Source: Flammeovirgaceae bacterium (GTDB taxonomy: Bacteria > Bacteroidota > Bacteroidia > Cytophagales > Cyclobacteriaceae). Taken from it: a DNA stretch of 64,000 nucleotides. The translations under genes and the position numbers were made by a program. Below are positions 43,965 through 54,678 of the stretch, piece by piece; positions within the stretch are counted from its first letter, which is position 1; each line of letters begins with the position of its first letter. Under the pieces are notes generated by a model. It saw only the letters and a program-made list of their open reading frames with translations, was not told the DNA's origin and searched no databases. The DNA lies in the NCBI GenBank assembly GCA_020635915.1, contig JACJYU010000001.1:310001-374000 (forward strand). The letters are read 5' to 3'.

Positions 43965-45164
43965 ATGATCAAAGCATTCCCCAAATTCCCGCTCATCCTG
44001 TTGATTGTCCTTACTGTGTCCTGTGGCCCAGACGAAAGCATGGCACCTGGCAACAAGGTCCTGGTCAGTGACGATTTGTTTTTATCCAGGAGTGCCGGTG
44101 AACTGAGAACTTATATTTCAGCAGGGCCTGTGGATATTGATGCCTCGAAGCTTATATATGACGTGGATATGTACAAGGTTACCTACCACACAAATTATAA
44201 AGGTGAAACGGTCACTGCATCCGGCCTGGTGATATTGCCGAACACCACCGACCCGATTGGGATGGTAAGTTTTCAACATGGGACCATCACGGCCGATGAT
44301 GAAGCCCCCACCAACCTGGCATTGAGCAATACCCAGGCAGTGCTGTACGCAGGAATGGCTTCCCTCGGCTTTATTGGGGTAGTGCCCGACTTCATAGGCT
44401 TCGGCAGTTCTGCGGATGTCATGCACCCTTATTATGTGGAATCCCTTACCGCCTCCAGCATAACCGACAACTTTAGGGCCGCCAGGGAGTTGGCCATCAA
44501 CAAAGGGGTTACATTCAACAGCCGCCTGTTTTTGGCAGGTTATTCGCAGGGTGGATACGCTACCATGGCCACCCATAAGAGCATCGAGGAAAATGGATTG
44601 GATGGCTTCAACCTGATTGCTTCCTTCCCCGCTGCAGGAGGCTATGACGTAAAGGCCATGCAAGAATATTTTTTTGGTTTGGATACCTATAGCAACCCTT
44701 ACTATATGGCCTACGTGGCACAGGCCTATAAAACAACATTTGATTTTGAACAACCATTAAATGAGTTCTTCCAGGAGCCCTATGCTTCCCGTATCCCATC
44801 TTTGTTCGATGGCACACTATCCAGTGGGGACATCAACGTGCAGTTGACCACCTCAGTGGCGGGGCTCATTCAACCGGAATTGATTTTAAATATCGATACG
44901 GATACGAAGTACGGCTACCTTAAGGATGCATTTATTGAAAATAGCCTGGTGGATTGGGTCCCCACCATTACGATGTTTATGTACCATGGGGATGCAGACG
45001 TTACCGTCCCGTTCGAAAACTCCGTCATTACGTACAATAAGTTGATCAATAATGGGGCCTCACCGGAGGTAGTGAAATTGATTGCCATAGCAGGTGGCAC
45101 GCACAGCACAGGGGTAGTCCCCTATGTGGAGGATTTTATCCCAAAAATGTTATCGTTAAAATAA
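43965..45164 (+). CDS. Secreted alpha/beta hydrolase lipoprotein
   Basis: A 399-residue lipoprotein (VLTVSC lipobox) of the alpha/beta-hydrolase superfamily, similar to secretory lipase/prolyl-oligopeptidase-like esterases. Marks: MVSFQHGT (oxyanion region), GVVPDFIGFGSS, nucleophile Ser in AGYSQGGY, acid Asp in MYHGDADVTVP and His in GGTHSTG. All triad residues seem present. Substrate could be a lipid or other ester. It lies downstream of a TonB receptor and may provide its substrate; this is inference from position. Confidence 0.88.
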   Translation: MIKAFPKFPLILLIVLTVSCGPDESMAPGNKVLVSDDLFLSRSAGELRTYISAGPVDIDASKLIYDVDMYKVTYHTNYKGETVTASGLVILPNTTDPIGMVSFQHGTITADDEAPTNLALSNTQAVLYAGMASLGFIGVVPDFIGFGSSADVMHPYYVESLTASSITDNFRAARELAINKGVTFNSRLFLAGYSQGGYATMATHKSIEENGLDGFNLIASFPAAGGYDVKAMQEYFFGLDTYSNPYYMAYVAQAYKTTFDFEQPLNEFFQEPYASRIPSLFDGTLSSGDINVQLTTSVAGLIQPELILNIDTDTKYGYLKDAFIENSLVDWVPTITMFMYHGDADVTVPFENSVITYNKLINNGASPEVVKLIAIAGGTHSTGVVPYVEDFIPKMLSLK

Positions 45165-45166
45165 GA

Positions 45167-45214
45167 AAGGCTGCCCTAAAGCTGGTGGTTTACCAAAACT
45201 TTAAGGCAGCCCTT
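45167..45214. terminator. Stem-loop between convergent genes
   Basis: GGCTGCC (45169-45175) with GGCAGCC (45205-45211), extended by TAAAG/CTTTA, in the gap between the hydrolase (plus) and fasciclin (minus) genes. A shared bidirectional terminator is likely, though no T-run is present. Confidence 0.55.
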
Positions 45215-45235
45215 CCTAATCCTTACACTACCCCC

Positions 45236-46381
45236 CTAGTTCGGGAAGAGTATCTGCCCTACAACATGCGCCACACCATTGCTGGCCACTAGGTCAGCTA
45301 CATAAATGGGCGCATTGGCCGATCCTCCCAGCCCGGTGGCACCACCTGATGATGACACATATTTCCCTACAGGACTCTTGGTGGGGTCCGCTGTCGGGTC
45401 ACCGGGGGTTCCATCGGCAAAAGTCAGGTTGGAGACACCAGGGTTCAATAAAGTGGAAAATGATGCCCCGTTGGTCAGGTCGGCTTTTGTTTTGGTCCCG
45501 GCCACAATATGGTTGAGAAGGATGCTCCTCCATTGTTCCGGAGTATAAGCAGCAATGAGTTGGTCAACAGTTTTACCCGCCAGGGCAGCCGTACCGGAAA
45601 ACACATCATTTGGCGGCAAGAAAGCTGTATAAGTGTTTCCAGTCGGGTCGGCAAGTATGCTGGTTATCTTCATGTTCACGTCCGTGATGGGGCAGTCCGC
45701 AATTGTGATTACCTTGGCCAGGGTAGTAAAATCCGCCCCCAACAAAACCGTGGCGGCCAGCTTACCCAGTATCGGGGTTAGGCTATTCCCTACAGAAGGG
45801 GGAATAAGGACGGTTTTAGTGATATGGACCACGCCATTGGTGGCCAATACGTCCGCTTCAAGTATTTCAATACTATTGTTTGTTGATCCTGTAAGCAGGG
45901 TGCCATTGTCATTTACCTTTATGACCTGGTTTGTTTTGGCACCCGTACAAGGGTCCGTGTTGTCATAGAGCGTGGCAATCCCGGCACCGGAGCCTGTTGG
46001 CGTCAAATCATCCTTCAGCATCTTGCTGGCCACAATGTGGTAGGCAATAACGCCCTTAATCAAATTCAGGCTGATATCGGATGGGTCCTCAGGAAAACCC
46101 GGGGTGGCATAGAGGCTCTCAAATGCCGCATTGTTGGGCGCAAACAAAGTGTTGGTACCGGCCGCGCCAAGCAGCCCGGACAAATCAGGGAACTCTTCCA
46201 GGTAACCCGCCAATTCGCTCAGCTCCGGATCACCATTTACAATTTGCAAAATCGTTTCTGTTGGATCGGGGACTTTGGGGGTTGCGGGATCATCATCCGA
46301 ACAACCCGCCAGTACGAACAACCCTCCAGCGATCACAGCAACCAAGGAAGCCTTTATTAGGCTCAAAAATTTTAGTTTCAT
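45236..46381 (-). CDS. Fasciclin (FAS1) domain lipoprotein
   Basis: A 381-residue lipoprotein (LFVLAGC lipobox). Two FAS1 domains: about 40-190 (TLFAPNNAAFESL, IAYHIVAS, ATNGVVHITKTVLIPP) and about 200-381 (YTAFLPPNDVF, LLNHIVAGTKT, SNGVAHVVGQILFPN). FAS1 domains mediate adhesion between cells or to polymers. The Asp/Pro linker after the lipid Cys is typical for surface lipoproteins. Transcribed alone, convergent with the hydrolase. Confidence 0.93.
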   Translation of the reverse strand: MKLKFLSLIKASLVAVIAGGLFVLAGCSDDDPATPKVPDPTETILQIVNGDPELSELAGYLEEFPDLSGLLGAAGTNTLFAPNNAAFESLYATPGFPEDPSDISLNLIKGVIAYHIVASKMLKDDLTPTGSGAGIATLYDNTDPCTGAKTNQVIKVNDNGTLLTGSTNNSIEILEADVLATNGVVHITKTVLIPPSVGNSLTPILGKLAATVLLGADFTTLAKVITIADCPITDVNMKITSILADPTGNTYTAFLPPNDVFSGTAALAGKTVDQLIAAYTPEQWRSILLNHIVAGTKTKADLTNGASFSTLLNPGVSNLTFADGTPGDPTADPTKSPVGKYVSSSGGATGLGGSANAPIYVADLVASNGVAHVVGQILFPN

Positions 46382-46491
46382 AATGTTAAGTCGGTTTTAA
46401 TTTTGTTTCAAAATAAACAATTTATCTAACAAATTGTAATTGCCCGCCCATGGAAAAGGTAACCAAAGTGGGGCCAAATGACCCTGACACC

Positions 46492-47448
46492 TCAAAAAAG
46501 CCCTTTTGCTATCCTGTAAATGGGATCGGACTTGCCCATGGAATAAAAGTGCAAAGTGGGAACGCCAAATTCAATCAATTCCTTTGACTGGTTTATTGCC
46601 CACTCCACCCCCACTTCCTTCACCGCGGTATTGTCTTTGCATTTTTCCACCTCGTCAGCCAGGGCCTCCGGCAGGTCGATATGGAAAATAGTAGGCAAAA
46701 TGTTGGTTTGCGCCTTGGTGGTAATGGGCTTTATCCCAGGTATAATGGGCACGTCAATGCCCTCTGCGCGGCAACGGGCCACAAAATCAAAGTACTTTTT
46801 ATTATCGAAAAACATTTGGGTAACAATATACTCCGCGCCCATGTCCACTTTGGCCTTGAGGTATTTCATGTCCGTTTTTAAGTTGGGCGCCCAGAAGTGC
46901 TTTTCCGGGTACCCGGCCACCCCCACACAAAAATTGGTAGGGGTAGTGTTTTGCAATTCATCGTCAAGGTATATGCCATGGTTCATTTTAATGACCTGCT
47001 CCAATAGTTCGGAGGCGTAGTGATGGCCGTCAGGTTCAGGCACAAACCGGCCTTCGTTTTTAATGGCATCGCCCTGCAGCACCAGTACGTTGTCAATGCC
47101 CAGGAACTGCAAATCGATTAGCGCATTTTCGGTTTCCTCCCGGGAAAACCCGCCACAAATAATATGGGGCACGGTGTCTACCTTGTAGTAGTTTTGGATG
47201 GCCGCACAGATGCCCACTGTCCCCGGCCGCTTACGGGTGGACTGCTTTTCCAATAGCCCGTTTTCCTTTTTTTTGTACACGTATTCCTCGCGGTGATAGG
47301 TCACGTCCACAAAGGGGGGCTTGAATTCCATGAGCGGGTCCATGTGATCAAATAGCCTGCGGATGTTTTCGCCCTTCAGGGGCGGCAATACCTCAATGCT
47401 AAAAAGTGTTTTCCCGTTGGCGTTTTTTAAATGTTCCGTTACTTTCAC
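46492..47448 (-). CDS. metF: Methylenetetrahydrofolate reductase
   Basis: Reduces 5,10-methylene-THF to 5-methyl-THF, the methyl donor for MetH. A 318-residue TIM barrel: FSIEVLPPLKGENI, FVDVTYHREE, HIICGGFSREETENALIDL, DNVLVLQGDAI (FAD region), GVAGYPEKH and PIIPGIKPI. Third gene of the methionine operon in minus-strand order. The 112-nt gap to metH is AT-rich and has no clear promoter or riboswitch. Confidence 0.97.
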   Translation of the reverse strand: MKVTEHLKNANGKTLFSIEVLPPLKGENIRRLFDHMDPLMEFKPPFVDVTYHREEYVYKKKENGLLEKQSTRKRPGTVGICAAIQNYYKVDTVPHIICGGFSREETENALIDLQFLGIDNVLVLQGDAIKNEGRFVPEPDGHHYASELLEQVIKMNHGIYLDDELQNTTPTNFCVGVAGYPEKHFWAPNLKTDMKYLKAKVDMGAEYIVTQMFFDNKKYFDFVARCRAEGIDVPIIPGIKPITTKAQTNILPTIFHIDLPEALADEVEKCKDNTAVKEVGVEWAINQSKELIEFGVPTLHFYSMGKSDPIYRIAKGLF

Positions 47449-47560
47449 CTTAATAATTAGTTAATGTGTTGATTAGCTGATGTTATGATTAGTATAAAGG
47501 GTGAATGAATTTATTAGATCATTAATCGTCATCTCATTATTACATCAACTCATCAAAATA

Positions 47561-50242
<2,682 letters not shown>

Positions 50243-50321
50243 GTTCTATCGTTGTCCTGTTATGATTGATATTATTTTTATTGGGTTGAATGCCCCTCTT
50301 ATTCTTTCCATGCTGTCAAAC

Positions 50322-51335
50322 TTATTGACCATCGGCCAAACTGGCATCGGCCAACAACCGCGGGGCATAGCGGGTGGCCAGGCCGGCTATTACTTTGATG
50401 TGGTCCGGTGTGGTCCCGCAGCAACCTCCTATTATGTTGACCAAGCCTTCTTTTAGGAAACCTTCAATCTGTTTTCCCATTTCTTCCGGGCCCTGGTCGT
50501 ACCCACCAAAGGCATTGGGCAGGCCCGCATTGGGGTAGGCGCTCACAAAAAATGGTGCCTTCTCGTTCAACACCTGCAGGTAGGGCCTTAATTGCGAAGC
50601 CCCCAATGCACAATTTAGCCCGATGCTTAGCAAGGGCACGTGCGACACCGAAATGAGAAATGCCTCAGTCGTTTGGCCCGATAGTGTCCTCCCGCTTGCA
50701 TCGGTGATGGTGCCGGACACCATGATAGGGATTTCCTCACCCTTTTCTTCAAAAAGTTCCTGGATGGCAAACAGGGCCGCCTTGGCATTTAGGGTGTCGA
50801 AAATGGTCTCCACCAGCAGCAGGTCAACGCCCCCGTCCATCAGTCCACGGGCCTGTTCTTTGTACGCTTCCCTGAGTTGGTCAAAGGAGATGGCCCTGTA
50901 GCCGGGGTTGTTCACATCGGGCGACAGGGAGGCAGTCTTATTGGTGGGGCCCAGTGCCCCTGCCACAAACCTGGGCTTATCGGGGTTTTGACGGGTGATC
51001 CCTTCGGCCACATTTTTGGCGATCCTGGCCGACTCCACGTTCAGTTCGTAAACCATTTCTTCTAGGTGGTAGTCGGCCTGGGCTATGGAGGTGCCGCTGA
51101 AAGTATTGGTCTCCACAATATCGGCACCGGCCTCAAAGTACTGCCTGTGAATGTCCTCAATAATCCCGGGCATGGTGAGGGAAAGCAGGTCATTGTTTCC
51201 CTTAAGGGGGTACTTGTGGTTTTTGAACCTTGTGCCACGAAAATCCTCCTCATCCAGTCCATGCCGCTGGACCATCGTGCCCATGGCACCGTCCAGTACC
51301 ATTATCCGTTTTTTTAAAATTTCTTGTATGGTCAC
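50322..51335 (-). CDS. Homocysteine S-methyltransferase domain protein (MetH N-terminal half)
   Basis: A 337-residue TIM barrel that binds homocysteine and zinc. LDGAMGTMVQRHGLDEEDFRG at the start, VETNTFSGTSIAQADY, GLNCALGASQLRPYL (first Cys ligand) and NIIGGCCGTTPDHI (Cys pair) are the MetH zinc-site blocks. It must work with the metH product at 47561. The start codon is GTG at 51335, preceded by AGAAAGG. This region can pair with the 3' P1 strand of the SAM riboswitch just upstream. Confidence 0.96.
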   Translation of the reverse strand: MTIQEILKKRIMVLDGAMGTMVQRHGLDEEDFRGTRFKNHKYPLKGNNDLLSLTMPGIIEDIHRQYFEAGADIVETNTFSGTSIAQADYHLEEMVYELNVESARIAKNVAEGITRQNPDKPRFVAGALGPTNKTASLSPDVNNPGYRAISFDQLREAYKEQARGLMDGGVDLLLVETIFDTLNAKAALFAIQELFEEKGEEIPIMVSGTITDASGRTLSGQTTEAFLISVSHVPLLSIGLNCALGASQLRPYLQVLNEKAPFFVSAYPNAGLPNAFGGYDQGPEEMGKQIEGFLKEGLVNIIGGCCGTTPDHIKVIAGLATRYAPRLLADASLADGQ

Positions 51336-51373
51336 CTTTCTGGTATTTATATAACCGCTACTATCCAGAAAGG
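51335..51373 (-). promoter_or_regulatory. Hairpin over the ribosome-binding region of the first methionine gene
   Basis: On the minus strand CCTTTCTGG (51373-51365) and CCAGAAAGG (51343-51335) are perfect 9-bp complements separated by 21 nt. The second arm includes the AGAAAGG ribosome-binding region and the first base of the GTG start. The first arm is also the 3' strand of riboswitch helix P1, so P1 and this hairpin exclude each other. Confidence 0.6.
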
Positions 51374-51520
51374 GCCTTAACGTGATTGGCCGCTCATCTT
51401 CTCCCGGTTAAATGTTTGTCGGGATGGGAATTAGCACAACATCCTGGTTCCCGTAGTTTGGGGATATGGACAAGTTGCTAAGGCATCACAGGGCCCAGTC
51501 CCTCCGCCTTTCTGGATAAG
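51361..51520 (-). promoter_or_regulatory. SAM-I (S-box) riboswitch
   Basis: On the minus strand the leader begins CTTATCCAGAAAGGCGGAGG, then GACTGGGCCCTGTGATGCC, TTAGCAAC, GTGCTAATTCC and GAGAAGATGAG, closing with CCCTTTCTGGATAG. These are S-box blocks in the right order. P1 is TATCCAGAAAGG (5') with CCTTTCTGGATA (3'), 12 bp perfect. It precedes the homocysteine methyltransferase-metH-metF operon, which fits SAM feedback on methionine synthesis. No T-run terminator follows, so control is likely at translation start. Confidence 0.93.
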
Positions 51521-51612
51521 CCATGCAAAGAAATGCAAATACTTGCTAAAAATGAAGTTTCAAAATGCTTATTTTGTTTGTTGAAATGAAATGACCACAC
51601 TACTTCACGCCT

Positions 51613-52506
51613 TTGAAGCTCGCAGCCATCGACATTGGGTCCAATGCCATCCGTTTTCAAATTTCCACGGTACTGGACCGCGGGCCCAAAGCACTCTTTA
51701 AGAAGCTGGAATATATCCGGTTTCCCCTTCGCCTGGGGCATGATGTTTTTTCCACCGGAAAGATCAGCAAGGAAAGCGAGGCCAGGTTCATGAAACTCAT
51801 GAGCGCGTACAAGATTATGATTGAACTCTACGAAGCGGACGACTACATGTTTTGTGCCACGTCTGCCATGCGGGAGTCTAAAAACGGGAAGAAACTGGCC
51901 GAACGCGTCCAAAACGAGCTCGGGCTCACCATCCGACTGATCTCCGGGAAGGAGGAGGCGGATTTGACCAACAGGGCCATCCGCTCCTACCTTACCGACC
52001 ACACCTACCTTCACATTGACGTGGGGGGAGGGAGCACGGAACTCAACCTTTACCTGCACGGAAAAAAAATCAAAACCCGATCGTTCAAGGTGGGCTCCGT
52101 AAGGGTGCTGGAACGCACCGACCTGCCCGTGGTGTGGGCCGACATGGAAAAGTGGATCAAATCAAACGTAAGGAAGGCCTACGGAAGGGTTATCGCTGTG
52201 GGCACAGGTGGCAACATCAGCAAAATATTCGCCCTGGCAGGCAAAAAACCAGGCAAGACCATTAGCCTGAACACTGTTAAGGAAATACGGGACCGGGTGG
52301 AGGCCCTTTCGATAGAGCAGCGCATTTATGAACTGCAGATGAACCCCGACCGCGCTGACGTCATTATTCCCGCCAGCAATATTTACATTAAAGTAATGGA
52401 GTGGGCCCATGCCCAAAGCATATTGGTGCCGGATGTGGGCCTTAAGGATGGCATGCTGCTTTATTTGCTGGAAAAAAACCAAAAGCAACAAAAGATAGGA
52501 TTTTAA
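51613..52506 (+). CDS. ppx: Ppx/GppA-family exopolyphosphatase
   Basis: A 297-residue ASKHA-fold phosphatase that removes phosphate from polyphosphate or pppGpp. LAAIDIGSNAIRFQI is phosphate motif 1, EEADLTNRAIRSYL and HIDVGGGSTELNLY the second. It is shorter than the ~500-residue two-domain enzymes and has only the catalytic core. The only usable start is TTG 51613, since a stop codon lies in frame at 51592 and no ATG or GTG intervenes. It is convergent with ppk1, which makes the polymer. Confidence 0.92.
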   Translation: MKLAAIDIGSNAIRFQISTVLDRGPKALFKKLEYIRFPLRLGHDVFSTGKISKESEARFMKLMSAYKIMIELYEADDYMFCATSAMRESKNGKKLAERVQNELGLTIRLISGKEEADLTNRAIRSYLTDHTYLHIDVGGGSTELNLYLHGKKIKTRSFKVGSVRVLERTDLPVVWADMEKWIKSNVRKAYGRVIAVGTGGNISKIFALAGKKPGKTISLNTVKEIRDRVEALSIEQRIYELQMNPDRADVIIPASNIYIKVMEWAHAQSILVPDVGLKDGMLLYLLEKNQKQQKIGF

Positions 52507-52530
52507 TAGGCCATGGCCTGTCGGGGGGCG

Positions 52531-54672
52531 TCAGAATAGCTTTACCTCCTCGATGATTTCCCTGGTTACGCCATAAAATTCCCGGTGGACATTAAATGGA
52601 GGCTCCCCCTTGGCTTCCTTCAAAACAAAATCCCCACTTTCCTTCATCACATAGGTATTCACATTGTCCTTCAGGTTATACCGAAGGATGTTCATGGCCT
52701 GCTTTTTCAGGATTTCCTGTTCCAACAGGACGAGGGACTCTATCCTCCTGTCAAAGGAACGCACCATGGCGTCCGCACTGCCGATATATACCTTGGGGGC
52801 CCCTTCGTTATGAAAATAGTATATCCTTGAGTGTTCAAGGTATTCCCCCACAATGGAGATCACCTCTATATTTTCGCTTAGCCCCTTCCTGCCGGGGCGC
52901 AGGCAGCAGATGCCCCTCACGATCAATTTGATGGGGACGTTTGCCTGCGAGGCGGCATACAGCTCATCGATCAATTCCTTGTCCTGAAGGGAGTTCAGCT
53001 TCATTACAATGCCTGCCGGAAGCCCATTCCTGGCGTTTTCGGCTTCCCGTTGTACGAGGTTGCACAATTGAATGCGCATGTCCCGAGGGGAGGTAATTAA
53101 ATTGCGGTAGGTGGAGGGCAGGGAGTGGCCTGTGATGACATTGAAAAATTCCGAAACATCATTGGCATAGGCTTCATTGGTGCTCAACAGCCCGATGTCC
53201 GTATAGAGCCGGGAGGTGGTTTCGTTATAATTGCCGGTGGCCAGGTGCACGTACCGTACCACTTTGTCGTCTTCCTCCTGGCGAACGACCAACAGCAATT
53301 TGGTATGCGTCTTTAGGCTGCTGATCCCATAAATCACGAAACACCCTGCTTTTTGCAGCCGCTTGGCTTCCCTCAGGTTGTTTTCCTCGTCAAACCTGGC
53401 CTTCACTTCAAACAACACGGAAACGTGCTTGCCATTTTCCGCGGCCTTGAGCAGGGCGGCCGTAACCCTCGATTCTTTTGAGACCCGGTAAATCGTGATT
53501 TTGATGGACAACACCTTGGGGTCCACTGCGGCCCGTTCCAGCAGTTCAAGCACGGGCTCTATCGAATTGTAGGGATGGTGGAGCAGGATGTCACGCTCTT
53601 TGAGCACATCAAACAAATCGCGCGAGCCCAGCTCGGGAAACGAAATGGGCGGCACGGTGGGGCCACCTTTTATCCGCTGGTCCTTGAACTCCGTGTGGTT
53701 GATGATTTGCAGCAAGCCGGTAAAATCCAACAGCCCTTCCCGGGGGATGGTAATGATGTTCTGGTCATCGATGTCCCATTGGATTTTCAATACCCTTAAC
53801 ATCCAGGGGTCCGCGTTTTCATGGACGTCAAGGCGGACCACACGGCCCGACTTTCTTGTCTGGAGTTTCCTCCTGAGCTCCTCCAAAAAGTTCGATTCAA
53901 TGTCCTCGCTCTCCTCCAGGGTAAAGTCCTGGTTTCTGTTGATCCGGAACAGGTTGATGCTCCGGACCTCCACGTTTCGGAAAAGCACCTGTATGTTTTT
54001 CCTTATGATCAACTCCACCGGCACGAACAGGATCCGGCCATCAGGCCTTACGATCTCATAAAACCTGGATATGTTGCCTGGCACCTGGATAAAGGAAACA
54101 CGTTTATTGTTGTTGCTTTCCCCACTTGCCTTGGTCACTACCCCAAAAAGCAATTGGTGGTTTTTCAGTACCGGAAAAGTATGGTAGCTATCGAATACCA
54201 TGGGGGTGAGCATGGGGTAGATCGTAAGGGAGAAATACTTGTCCACACGCCCGGCTTCCTCCGCTGTCAGTTCATCATAGCCGGCAATAATGAAATTGTT
54301 TTCCTGAAAATGAGGCTTCAGGCTTTCTATGTAAAACCCGTTTTGGTCATCCACGAACTTCCTGATGGCGGCCAGCAGCAGGCCCCGGAAAGGGTTTTCC
54401 CGCAGTCCGCTATAGTCGACCCTGTCTTTTCCATAATCGACATAGTTGTACAAACTGCCCAGCCGTATGGTGCAAAACTCGTCCAGGTTGCTGGCGGTGA
54501 TGGAAAGGAACTTCAGCCTGTCGAAAAGGCTCCTGCCCACATGCCGGGCTTGGTCCAGTACACGGTAATTGAATTGCAGCCAACTGAGGTCACGGCTGAT
54601 GTAGTTGCTCTCAAAAATCTGGCGGGCAACTTTGTCCTCGGTCCCTTCGCTTGTGGTTGGCCCTTCACTCAT
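52531..54672 (-). CDS. ppk1: Polyphosphate kinase 1
   Basis: Makes inorganic polyphosphate from ATP. A 713-residue protein with N-terminal domain (SRDLSWLQFNYRVLDQA), head domain and two catalytic C-terminal domains. The phospho-acceptor His lies in SLKTHTKLLLV and the second site in YVHLATGNYNE; DILLHHPYNSIEPV and VFNSYHTFPV-type blocks are also present. Its 3' end faces ppx, 24 nt apart, and its start is 6 nt downstream of gyrB's stop, so it is probably co-transcribed with gyrB. Confidence 0.97.
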   Translation of the reverse strand: MSEGPTTSEGTEDKVARQIFESNYISRDLSWLQFNYRVLDQARHVGRSLFDRLKFLSITASNLDEFCTIRLGSLYNYVDYGKDRVDYSGLRENPFRGLLLAAIRKFVDDQNGFYIESLKPHFQENNFIIAGYDELTAEEAGRVDKYFSLTIYPMLTPMVFDSYHTFPVLKNHQLLFGVVTKASGESNNNKRVSFIQVPGNISRFYEIVRPDGRILFVPVELIIRKNIQVLFRNVEVRSINLFRINRNQDFTLEESEDIESNFLEELRRKLQTRKSGRVVRLDVHENADPWMLRVLKIQWDIDDQNIITIPREGLLDFTGLLQIINHTEFKDQRIKGGPTVPPISFPELGSRDLFDVLKERDILLHHPYNSIEPVLELLERAAVDPKVLSIKITIYRVSKESRVTAALLKAAENGKHVSVLFEVKARFDEENNLREAKRLQKAGCFVIYGISSLKTHTKLLLVVRQEEDDKVVRYVHLATGNYNETTSRLYTDIGLLSTNEAYANDVSEFFNVITGHSLPSTYRNLITSPRDMRIQLCNLVQREAENARNGLPAGIVMKLNSLQDKELIDELYAASQANVPIKLIVRGICCLRPGRKGLSENIEVISIVGEYLEHSRIYYFHNEGAPKVYIGSADAMVRSFDRRIESLVLLEQEILKKQAMNILRYNLKDNVNTYVMKESGDFVLKEAKGEPPFNVHREFYGVTREIIEEVKLF

Positions 54673-54678
54673 CCCTGC

